Shown here in pieces: positions 13,397-20,652 of a stretch of DNA of 20,652 nt; positions within the stretch are counted from its first letter, which is position 1, and every line of letters begins with the position of its first letter. The translations under genes and the position numbers were made by a program. Below the pieces are notes generated by a model that was not told the origin of the DNA, did not search any database, and was given only the letters and a program-made list of their open reading frames with translations. Origin of the DNA: Flavobacterium psychrophilum (lineage in GTDB: Bacteria; Bacteroidota; Bacteroidia; Flavobacteriales; Flavobacteriaceae); contig CAMCBB010000018.1 of NCBI GenBank assembly GCA_945872875.1, positions 1 to 20,652 on the forward strand, in the 5' to 3' direction.

Positions 13397-14824
13397 ATGA
13401 ATAAATTTCTGTTATTTTCATTTTCAATTTTATCTGCGGTATCTTTTTCACAGATAAAAAATAAATCAATTGAAGTATATACTTCTGCTGATAGTATTTC
13501 GTTTCGTTTGTCTAAAACAAATTCCGATTTGAAGTTTGTAGAGATGAAGCAACCTCTTGAAACCCAAGTTTGCATTTTTGTAAATCCAGATAAAAAATTC
13601 CAAACCTTTATGGGAATTGGTGGCGCCATAACCGATGCCAGTGCTGAGGTATTTGCAAAATTAACTCCCGAAAAACAGACCGAATTTATTAACGCTTATT
13701 ACAGCAAGGACAAAGGAATTGGCTATTCGCTTATAAGAACCAATATGTCAAGCTGCGATTTTAGCTCGGATATTTATGATTATGTAAAGGAAGGAGATAA
13801 AAGTTTGAATTCCTTTTCAATAGATCACGATAAAAAATTCAAAATTCCATTAATCCAAAAAGCATTGCAATCCATTGGAAAAGACGCGAGTTTTTACATA
13901 AGTCCGTGGTCGCCACCTGCTTTTATGAAAGACAATAACAGCAAACTTCAAGGCGGAAAACTGCTACCCGAATTTCAACAATCTTGGGCAAATTATTATG
14001 TGAAATATATAAATGCGTTACAAAAAGAAGGAATTCCGGTGTGGGGATTAACCATTCAAAATGAGCCTATGGCAAAACAACGCTGGGAATCTTGTATTTT
14101 TTCTGCAGAAGAAGAAAGAGATTTTCTAAAAAAATATTTAGGCCCAACTTTGGCGAAAGCCGGACTTGGATCAAAAAAAATTGTTATTTGGGACCACAAC
14201 CGCGATTTAATTTCACAGCGCGTGAGCACTATTTTATCTGATGAAGCCGCTACTAAATATGTTTGGGGAATTGGATTTCACTGGTATGAGAACTGGAGTG
14301 GCGGTGAAATGATGTTTGACAATATTGGAAAAGTAAATGAAATGTATCCCAACAAAAACTTATTATTTACTGAAGGTTGCGTGGAACGATTTAATGCCAA
14401 TAACTACCAATTATGGAAAAACGGAGAGCGTTATGGAAAATCGATGATAAACGATTTTAATAATGGAACAGTAGGTTGGACCGATTGGAATGTGCTTTTA
14501 GATCAAAACGGCGGACCTAATCATGTTGGGAATTTTTGTTTTGCACCGATTCATGGCAATTTGGAAACAGGCGAATTAATTTACACACCGTCTTATTATT
14601 TTATTGGCCATTTCTCAAAATTTATTTCAAAAGGAGCTAAAAGAATTAGCAGCATTGCCAGCAGAAGTCAGTTGTTAACGACTTCTTTTCAAAATCCAAA
14701 TGGGAAAATTGTTACGGTGGTAATGAATCAGAGTAATGCTAAAATTACGTATAATTTGTGCATTGGAACTTCGGCTTCAGAAGTTACTATTTTGCCACAT
14801 GCCATTCAAACTTTAGTTTATTAA
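13397..14824 (+). CDS. Secreted glycoside hydrolase family 30 (beta-glucanase/glucosylceramidase type)
   Basis: A 475-residue retaining glycosidase. The signal peptide (1-19, ending FSQ) is followed by a (beta/alpha)8 barrel and a C-terminal beta domain, the standard GH30 layout. Family motifs are FMGIGGAITDASAE (71-84), FYISPWSPPAFMK (166-178), the acid/base Glu223 in IQNEP (220-224) and the nucleophile Glu326 in LFTEGC (323-328), plus GWTDWNVLLDQNGGPNH in the second half. Family members act on beta-1,6-glucan, glucosylceramide or related beta-glycosides; the sequence alone does not tell which. The next gene is a GH3 beta-glucosidase 28 bp downstream, so an endo-acting enzyme supplying oligosaccharides is a reasonable inference. 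No T9SS sorting domain is present, which suggests a periplasmic or lipid-free secreted location. Confidence 0.93.
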   Translation: MNKFLLFSFSILSAVSFSQIKNKSIEVYTSADSISFRLSKTNSDLKFVEMKQPLETQVCIFVNPDKKFQTFMGIGGAITDASAEVFAKLTPEKQTEFINAYYSKDKGIGYSLIRTNMSSCDFSSDIYDYVKEGDKSLNSFSIDHDKKFKIPLIQKALQSIGKDASFYISPWSPPAFMKDNNSKLQGGKLLPEFQQSWANYYVKYINALQKEGIPVWGLTIQNEPMAKQRWESCIFSAEEERDFLKKYLGPTLAKAGLGSKKIVIWDHNRDLISQRVSTILSDEAATKYVWGIGFHWYENWSGGEMMFDNIGKVNEMYPNKNLLFTEGCVERFNANNYQLWKNGERYGKSMINDFNNGTVGWTDWNVLLDQNGGPNHVGNFCFAPIHGNLETGELIYTPSYYFIGHFSKFISKGAKRISSIASRSQLLTTSFQNPNGKIVTVVMNQSNAKITYNLCIGTSASEVTILPHAIQTLVY

Positions 14825-14852
14825 ATCGAATCGATTTATTTATTTTTACAAA

Positions 14853-17072
14853 ATGAAATACATCCTCAAAACTATTTTATTACTTACTTTTTCTATTGCC
14901 TTTTCGCAAAGCAAATCAATTGATTTACGAGTGGAGGAGTTATTAAAAAAAATGACCTTAGAAGAAAAAATAGGGCAATTAAATCAATACACCGACGATT
15001 GGAATATTACAGGACCATTAATTGTAAATCCAAATAAAGAAACCGATGTTAAAGCAGGAATGCTTGGCTCGATGCTTAATGTAAATGGGGTAGAACGAAC
15101 TCGAAAATACCAAGAATTAGCGATGCAATCGCGGTTAAAAATTCCGTTGTTGTTTGGTTTTGATGTCATTCACGGATACAAAACAACCTTTCCAATTCCA
15201 TTAGCAGAAGCCGCTTCTTGGGATTTATCGGCAATGGAACTTTCGGCACGAATTGCGGCAACTGAGGCCGCAGCAAGTGGAATTCATTGGACTTTTGCAC
15301 CCATGGTTGATATAAGTCGGGATCCGCGCTGGGGCCGCGTTATGGAAGGAGCAGGGGAGGACACTTATTTAGGAACTAAAATTGCCAATGCGCGAGTTAA
15401 AGGATTTCAAGGAAAATTAGGAAATTTGAATTCAGTTATGGCTTGCGCCAAACATTTCGCTGCCTATGGCGCAGCGGTAGGAGGAAGGGAATATAATTCG
15501 GTTGACTTGAGTGATCGAATGCTTTGGGAAGTGTATTTACCTCCGTTTAAGGCGGCTGTTGATGCAGGTGCAGCTACTTTTATGAACGCTTTTAATGACA
15601 TTAACGGAATTCCATCCACAGGTAATAAATACATTCAAAGAGATATTTTAAAAGGCAAATGGAATTATAAAGGATTTGTAGTTTCCGATTGGGGATCTAT
15701 TGGTGAAATGTATACGCATGGCTATTCCAAAGACGGAATCGAAGCTGCTTTTTCTGCCATCACCGCCGGTTCAGACATGGATATGGAAAGCAATACCTAT
15801 CGCAATACTTTGTCACAATTAGTAAACAAAAAAAGAATTTCAGTTGCATTAATTGACGATGCGGTAAAGCGTATTCTTAGAAAGAAATTTGAATTAGGGT
15901 TGTTTGAAGATCCGTATCGCTTTTGCAATTCAGAGAGACAAAAGACCGCTTTAAATAATCCTGAACATACTAAAGCGGCAAGAGAAGTTGCTGCTAAATG
16001 TGTGGTTTTACTTAAAAACGAAAAAAATATTTTACCCCTTTCTAAAGAAACTAAAACGATTGCCGTAATTGGGCCAATGGTTAAGCCAAAAAGAATCAAC
16101 CATGGTTTTTGGGCAGTTAATTTAAAGGATGTTGATTCTACTTACATCGTCTCGCAATGGGAAGGTTTGGAAAATAAAGTTGGGAAAAACACCAAGTTGC
16201 TTTACGCTAAAGGATGTGATATTGAAGGAGATAGTAAAGCGGGTTTTCAAGAAGCAATTGATGTGGCCAACCAATCGGATGTGGTGCTATTGAGTATTGG
16301 AGAACGGTACAATATGAGTGGCGAAGCCAAGAGCAGAAGTAACATTCATTTACCAGGAATTCAAGAAGAATTAATTAAAGAATTACAAAAAACAGGGAAA
16401 CCAATAGTGATTCTAATTAATGCGGGCCGTCCTTTAATTTTTAATTGGACTGCAGATAATATGCCCACAATAGTGTATACGTGGTGGTTGGGATCGGAGG
16501 CAGGAAATGCCATTGCCGATGTGCTTTTTGGCGATTATAATCCAAGTGCAAAATTACCCATGACTTTTCCAAGAGCAGAAGGTCAAATTCCTATTTATTA
16601 CAATCATTTCAATACGGGAAGGCCTTCTATTAATGAAGAAAAGTTGTATAAATCAAGTTATATAGATTTGCCAAATACGCCTAAATTTCCCTTTGGATAT
16701 GGGTTGAGTTACACGACTTTCAATTATTCTAATTTGAAATTGTCGAAAACCAAAATGAAATCTAACGAAAAAATAGAGGTTTCATTGGATGTCACAAATA
16801 CCGGAAAATATGACGGTGAAGAAATCGTTCAATTGTATCTTCATGATAAATTTGCTTCTTTGATTCGACCAATTAAAGAACTAAAGGATTTTCAAAAAAT
16901 CAAATTAGCGGTGGGAGAAACCAAAACGATTACTTTTGTAATTGACAATGAAAAGTTATCTTTTTACAATCACAAGTTAGAATTTACTTCAGAACCTGGA
17001 GACTTTGATTTGATGATTGGCGCTTCCTCGGAAGATATTCGATTAAAAAGTAGTTTTGAATTGGTTCAGTAG
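14853..17072 (+). CDS. bglX: Periplasmic glycoside hydrolase family 3 beta-glucosidase (BglX-like)
   Basis: A 739-residue exo-glycosidase releasing terminal beta-linked glucose or a similar sugar. The order is signal peptide (1-18, ending FSQ), the GH3 N-terminal barrel (about 25-345), the C-terminal alpha/beta domain (about 385-600) and a fibronectin III-like domain (about 645-730). Visible are the FAPMVDISRDPRWGR segment (148-162), the substrate-binding Lys200-His201, the nucleophile Asp279 in GFVVSDWGS (274-282), and the probable acid/base Glu491 in SGEAKSRS. The length matches E. coli BglX. It lies 28 bp after the GH30 gene, so the two probably form one transcript and a two-step beta-glucan pathway. 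No SusC/SusD pair or regulator is visible in the window. Confidence 0.93.
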   Translation: MKYILKTILLLTFSIAFSQSKSIDLRVEELLKKMTLEEKIGQLNQYTDDWNITGPLIVNPNKETDVKAGMLGSMLNVNGVERTRKYQELAMQSRLKIPLLFGFDVIHGYKTTFPIPLAEAASWDLSAMELSARIAATEAAASGIHWTFAPMVDISRDPRWGRVMEGAGEDTYLGTKIANARVKGFQGKLGNLNSVMACAKHFAAYGAAVGGREYNSVDLSDRMLWEVYLPPFKAAVDAGAATFMNAFNDINGIPSTGNKYIQRDILKGKWNYKGFVVSDWGSIGEMYTHGYSKDGIEAAFSAITAGSDMDMESNTYRNTLSQLVNKKRISVALIDDAVKRILRKKFELGLFEDPYRFCNSERQKTALNNPEHTKAAREVAAKCVVLLKNEKNILPLSKETKTIAVIGPMVKPKRINHGFWAVNLKDVDSTYIVSQWEGLENKVGKNTKLLYAKGCDIEGDSKAGFQEAIDVANQSDVVLLSIGERYNMSGEAKSRSNIHLPGIQEELIKELQKTGKPIVILINAGRPLIFNWTADNMPTIVYTWWLGSEAGNAIADVLFGDYNPSAKLPMTFPRAEGQIPIYYNHFNTGRPSINEEKLYKSSYIDLPNTPKFPFGYGLSYTTFNYSNLKLSKTKMKSNEKIEVSLDVTNTGKYDGEEIVQLYLHDKFASLIRPIKELKDFQKIKLAVGETKTITFVIDNEKLSFYNHKLEFTSEPGDFDLMIGASSEDIRLKSSFELVQ

Positions 17073-17088
17073 ATCATTTAATTACATA

Positions 17089-17124
17089 TACAAAAAAGGC
17101 TGTCGATTGACAGCCTTTTTTGTA
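17089..17124. terminator. Bidirectional terminator between GH3 and the PorP-like gene
   Basis: A 16-bp perfect stem (17089-17104 with 17109-17124) around a GATT loop contains A6 and T6 on its two arms, so it serves both convergent transcripts. It lies 16 bp after the GH3 stop and 12 bp beyond the PorP-like stop. Confidence 0.88.
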
Positions 17125-17136
17125 GTGAAGCAATAA

Positions 17137-18162
17137 TTATTGCATATCAAAAAATCTACTATTATCTCCTCTTCTGTTTTTCTTTAAAGGATTAAAATCA
17201 AATATTATATACATTTCGAAAGTATTATATGGCGTACCTCCAATTTTTCTACCCATTTCAAATGAATAATTAGCACCGATTTGAATTTCTTCAATATAAA
17301 TATTTAATGAAGTACCAAATTGAGATACTGTAAAACCACCATAGTTATTAAAATGTTGATTCAATCCGAATCCTACATTTCCTAAGATTGCTTCTTGGTA
17401 TAAATCAACTCTTGATTTAGATCCTTGTTTTGAAAAAGTGTTGTAAAAAAACAAATATGAATAATAAGGCAAGAAACCTTGATCATATTTATTTATATCA
17501 AATTGAACTCCTGTTTGCAGGGAAATAAATAGGTCCTTAACATTTGAAGCATTAGTGTTAAATGAGGTTTCGGGCCTGTTTATGTGTTTAATATTTGCAC
17601 CAATCATAACATGGGAATCATTGTTAAACACATCTCCAGTATTGTAAAAGCTCACCCCAGCACCAACATCAAGAAAATTAACATTATTATTAATTTTTAT
17701 TGGATCGTTAGAGACTCCAGCAATTGCTCCAGTCAAAGCATTTAATTGATCTTCAAAAATTAATGAATTAAAATCTAACTGAGTATTACCATAACCAGCA
17801 GATACGGATGGATTAAACACCCATTGTTCATTTAATTTAGTTTTATAGATATAATGTAAATTAGTTGAAGTAATTGAGTAGCCCAAAGAGCTAATTTGTT
17901 GTGAACTTACATCAAGTGCTAATGAAAAATCATAGTTTTCAAAGAAGTGATTTAAATAGGCAAACTTATTATCTAACTTAGTGTTTTGATTAAAACCTTC
18001 AGTACTATAAATTATTCCGGCCTTTGAAGAATCTCCAAACCCATAAAAACTCGGATTCATAGATCCCATTACCACATTTTGATTTTTATAGATATAATCT
18101 TGACTAAAAACGGTAGTCGAAATTAATAATATCAATAGTAAAAAGCTGTTATTATTTTTCAT
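17137..18162 (-). CDS. PorP/SprF-family type IX secretion outer-membrane protein
   Basis: A 341-residue predicted outer-membrane beta-barrel: signal peptide (1-20, ending FSQ), then the PorP/SprF N-terminal pattern with MGSMNPSFYGFGDSSKAGIIYST, where an N-P-S/A-x-x-G motif is typical, and alternating amphipathic strands to the end. Proteins of this family assist secretion or surface attachment of a partner with a type B sorting domain; SprF is needed for SprB in Flavobacterium johnsoniae. It starts 6 bp after the adhesin stop, which strongly suggests co-translation and that the adhesin is its client. It is unlikely to be the core PorP, which normally lies with other secretion genes. The end of the operon is marked by the bidirectional terminator. 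Confidence 0.88.
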   Translation of the reverse strand: MKNNNSFLLLILLISTTVFSQDYIYKNQNVVMGSMNPSFYGFGDSSKAGIIYSTEGFNQNTKLDNKFAYLNHFFENYDFSLALDVSSQQISSLGYSITSTNLHYIYKTKLNEQWVFNPSVSAGYGNTQLDFNSLIFEDQLNALTGAIAGVSNDPIKINNNVNFLDVGAGVSFYNTGDVFNNDSHVMIGANIKHINRPETSFNTNASNVKDLFISLQTGVQFDINKYDQGFLPYYSYLFFYNTFSKQGSKSRVDLYQEAILGNVGFGLNQHFNNYGGFTVSQFGTSLNIYIEEIQIGANYSFEMGRKIGGTPYNTFEMYIIFDFNPLKKNRRGDNSRFFDMQ

Positions 18163-18168
18163 ATTCTA

Positions 18169-20652
18169 TTATTTTACAAGTAAGAATCTACCTTCTTTCT
18201 CAATTTTAACATCATTAATAGTAGTGGCCATTATATAATATCTGTAATCATTATTCATTGGCTCGCTTTTACCTTTTTCAATTCCATTCCAACCCCAATC
18301 TGGAGTTAGTAAAGAAACCTCGGATGCAAATTCATAAACTAAATTGCCCCAACCATCATAAATATACATTGCAACATCTTTAAGACCTAATAATGATGGG
18401 CGGAATAAGTCGTTTATTCCATCATTATTTGGAGTAAAAATATTTGGCAACATCATTGTAGCCCCACTTCCAATTATAATAGTTTTAGTTACTTTTCTTG
18501 AACAACCAAATTGGTTATATACAGTTAAAGTAATTTGATATATTCCATCTGTAGTATAGGTATGAAATACCGTTTGGAAGTTTTCGCCATTTGAATTTGG
18601 TAATAAATCATCTGGATTGTAGAATACTTTAAATGGTGTATTATCTCCAAAATCCCATACTATGTAATAATATTCTGCAGGAATACTACTCATATTTACT
18701 AAGTTGGTAAATTGTACACTTCCATTAACTGAGAAGTAACCATAATTTTGGAAACTACTAGAGGTAAATGAGAAGTCTGGTGTAATAATTCCGGTAGAAA
18801 CCATTCTACTTATCCAACAATTTTGTCCATTTTTAACTTTTACAACACCATTAGGCACTGTTGGATTATTGATAGATAATTCATATAAACCATTTCCTAA
18901 GTCAATAAATGGAACTAAAATATTGTTGTAGTAGAAAGTTAAATTAGTATCTAAACTATTTACTTTAATTCTAATTTTTCCAGGATCGTCTTGACATAAA
19001 GTACTATCTAAAGTTAAATAATCAATAGACAATGAACTGTAGTCATATATTGTAAACAGATAAGGAGTAGAAGTACAGTTACGACTGTCTTTAACAGTTA
19101 GATAATATAAGCCTGCTTGTAAATTACAAATGTTATAATAATTGTTATTTGCAGGAATTATCGTTTGTAAAGTTTGATTACTAGGATCTAAATACTGTAA
19201 AGTAAACGTTGTGAATATTCCACTTCCACCAGTAATATTAAAGTTAGCACATCCTAATGTATTATTACAGCTAACGTTTGTTGATGATATTAACGAGATG
19301 TTAATTGGAAGTGCTGGTAAAACAGTGTAGGTCATCGTTGGGATAGGACATCCAATCGCATCGGTACCTGTTAGTGTATATTGACCAGGTTCAAGACCAG
19401 TAATTGTAGTTTGATTTTGTTGGAAACCATTTGGTCCAGTCCAATGTATAGCATATAATCCATTAAATGAAACTCCTCCCACAATAGTTACTGAAATTGC
19501 TCCATCTATAGCACTGTAACATGAAACATTAGTAACAACTTCATTTGTTAAAAATATTGGAGTAGAAATTTTAATTACACCTGCTTTTACAATTCCACAT
19601 GGCTGAGAAGTAATGGTATAGTTAAATACTCCGGATTGTGTTGGTGTACCCGAAATTGTTACTTGACCTCCAGCAAAAACAGCTGTTACACCCGTTGGTA
19701 ATCCACTTGCAACAATATTTGTAGCACCAATTATATTATAAACAATTGGTTGGATTGGTGAATTGAATCCCGTTTGACACAATGTTTGATTATCGGTACC
19801 CGATGGAGAAATTAATACAATTCCTACAGAAGTATTAACATTAGAAATACTAATTGGTAATGAACTGTAACATCCAGTTGTAGTTACTGTGAAATTATAA
19901 ATTCCATTTACTTGAGGACTACCTTGAATAGAGTATACTCCACCACCAAGAGAAGTGATAGTTAATCCTGCAGGTAAAGCTGGAGGATTAATTCCTGTAG
20001 CACCACCTCCAATAGTGAATACAATTGGAACAATTGCCGAACTTTGACAAACCGATTGGGTTGCCACTCCAGATCCTGAGTTTAATGTAATTGTTGCTGC
20101 TGGACGAATATCAAAAGTAATACTAAATGTTGCAGGTGTGCCACAACTACCTTGTGTTGTAATGATATAGTTTTGAGCTATACTAGTTGCAACTGATGGT
20201 GTTCCCGAAATGGTAATTACACCACCTGTTAATACCATGTTAATTCCTGCAGGTAATGCCGGCGAAACGGTTACTGCTGTAACACCATTTGATGCAATTA
20301 AACTTATGGTATCAATAGGTGAGTTTTGACAGCCTACTTGATTTGTATTTCCAGACACATATGATATAGATTGTAATGGGTTAACTGTAATTGTTCCTGA
20401 AAGCGTATTTCCACAACCAGAAGATGAAGAAATAGTGTATGGGAACGTTCCACTTTGTGTTGGTGTACCAGAAATTATTCCTGTAGAAGCATTAAATGTA
20501 ACTCCAGTTGGTAAAGAACCAGAAACTACCATCGTTGCTGATGCCAGATTAATACTGTATTGAATTGGAGTAGCAAACGAACTTCCCATACATAACGTTG
20601 GCGATGCATTTCCAGAAGCTAGTGCAACAGTTGCCAAATTATTAATAGTAAT
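18169..20652 (-). CDS. Large SprB-like adhesin with T9SS type B sorting domain, 5' end outside the window
   Basis: The visible 827 residues (no start; the frame is open to the edge) form the C-terminal part of a giant secreted surface protein. From the edge: four Ig-like putative repeats of about 90 residues (1-363) with the He_PIG-type pattern LPTGVTF...GIISGTPTQSGTFPYTI; two SprB-type repeats (364-446 and 447-540, with VSCYSAIDGAISV and GLEPGQYTLTGTDAIGC); a less typical domain (about 541-639); a PKD domain (640-727, with VWDFGDNTPF and FHTYTTDGIYQITLTVYN); and the type B CHU_C sorting domain (733-827, with PNIFTPNNDGINDLF and IYDGWGNLVYE). Such proteins are exported by type IX secretion and serve adhesion or gliding. 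The PorP/SprF-like gene 6 bp downstream is its likely helper. Confidence 0.92.
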   Translation of the reverse strand: MTINNLATVALASGNASPTLCMGSSFATPIQYSINLASATMVVSGSLPTGVTFNASTGIISGTPTQSGTFPYTISSSSGCGNTLSGTITVNPLQSISYVSGNTNQVGCQNSPIDTISLIASNGVTAVTVSPALPAGINMVLTGGVITISGTPSVATSIAQNYIITTQGSCGTPATFSITFDIRPAATITLNSGSGVATQSVCQSSAIVPIVFTIGGGATGINPPALPAGLTITSLGGGVYSIQGSPQVNGIYNFTVTTTGCYSSLPISISNVNTSVGIVLISPSGTDNQTLCQTGFNSPIQPIVYNIIGATNIVASGLPTGVTAVFAGGQVTISGTPTQSGVFNYTITSQPCGIVKAGVIKISTPIFLTNEVVTNVSCYSAIDGAISVTIVGGVSFNGLYAIHWTGPNGFQQNQTTITGLEPGQYTLTGTDAIGCPIPTMTYTVLPALPINISLISSTNVSCNNTLGCANFNITGGSGIFTTFTLQYLDPSNQTLQTIIPANNNYYNICNLQAGLYYLTVKDSRNCTSTPYLFTIYDYSSLSIDYLTLDSTLCQDDPGKIRIKVNSLDTNLTFYYNNILVPFIDLGNGLYELSINNPTVPNGVVKVKNGQNCWISRMVSTGIITPDFSFTSSSFQNYGYFSVNGSVQFTNLVNMSSIPAEYYYIVWDFGDNTPFKVFYNPDDLLPNSNGENFQTVFHTYTTDGIYQITLTVYNQFGCSRKVTKTIIIGSGATMMLPNIFTPNNDGINDLFRPSLLGLKDVAMYIYDGWGNLVYEFASEVSLLTPDWGWNGIEKGKSEPMNNDYRYYIMATTINDVKIEKEGRFLLVK
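19564..20652 (-). repeat. Array of four ~270-bp Ig-like repeats in the adhesin
   Basis: Units at about 20652-20377, 20376-20101, 20100-19831 and 19830-19564. Each has a cysteine-containing start (for example SPTLCMGSS, QVGCQNSP, SVCQSSA, TLCQTGF), a LPxG(V/I/L) strand and an SG(T/S)P or QGSP turn. At the DNA level they are diverged, with short identical stretches such as TGTGTTGGTGTACC in units 1 and 4. The array probably continues beyond the window. Confidence 0.75.

Noticed and set aside
20635-20637. TTG start for the adhesin
   Set aside because: The frame runs open to the window edge and the residues before it continue the repeat pattern, so the true start lies outside.
19564-20652. Repeat array as CRISPR
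   Set aside because: Units are about 270 bp, diverged and in frame with a protein; they encode Ig-like domains, with no short identical repeats or spacers.

Overview
The window is a stretch of chromosome from a member of the Bacteroidota, most likely a Flavobacterium or close relative. The evidence is a low G+C content, promoters of the Bacteroidota form TTG-N18-TAnnTTTG, few Shine-Dalgarno sequences, a Bacteroidota-type leucyl-tRNA synthetase, DUF3098, type IX secretion (T9SS) C-terminal sorting domains of both type A and type B, and a PorP/SprF outer-membrane protein.

Left part (1-9972), mostly housekeeping. Minus strand: pyrH-frr (UMP kinase and ribosome recycling factor, frr cut by the window edge), then a packed ftsX-DUF3098-uppP-truB operon (cell division, unknown membrane protein, cell-wall lipid carrier recycling, tRNA pseudouridine). 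A plus-strand gene for a single-cysteine thioredoxin-fold protein overlaps truB tail to tail. leuS is divergent from ftsX and has a clear promoter. A small membrane protein of unknown function follows, then the prs-rplY unit (PRPP synthesis and ribosomal protein L25) closed by a strong terminator. A tRNA-Leu(CAA) gene with its own promoter ends this part.

Middle part (9973-13307), accessory. The last 18 bases of the tRNA-Leu region are repeated (17/18) about 3.3 kb downstream, and a strong terminator follows each copy. This is the layout left by an island inserted at a tRNA 3' end. No integrase is present. Inside lie a 3'-truncated DinB/DUF1572 gene and a two-gene unit: a secreted protein resembling only the N-terminal part of a subtilase, followed 28 bp later by the complete subtilase with a T9SS sorting domain. 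The two-gene unit is bounded by inverted 13-bp ends (11/13). One end is part of a large imperfect palindrome that looks like an integron attC site and carries a promoter in its loop. A second direct repeat of 19 bp is nested inside the tRNA repeat, and one copy touches the point where the DUF1572 gene is broken.

Right part (13308-20652). A plus-strand pair of secreted glycoside hydrolases (GH30, then GH3) probably degrades a beta-glucan stepwise. A bidirectional terminator separates it from a minus-strand operon made of a very large SprB-like adhesin with a type B T9SS sorting domain (5' end outside the window) and, 6 bp later, a PorP/SprF-family protein expected to help its secretion.

The most interesting region is 9957-13307: a possible integrase-less tRNA island containing a cassette-like protease unit with a free-standing propeptide-like partner.
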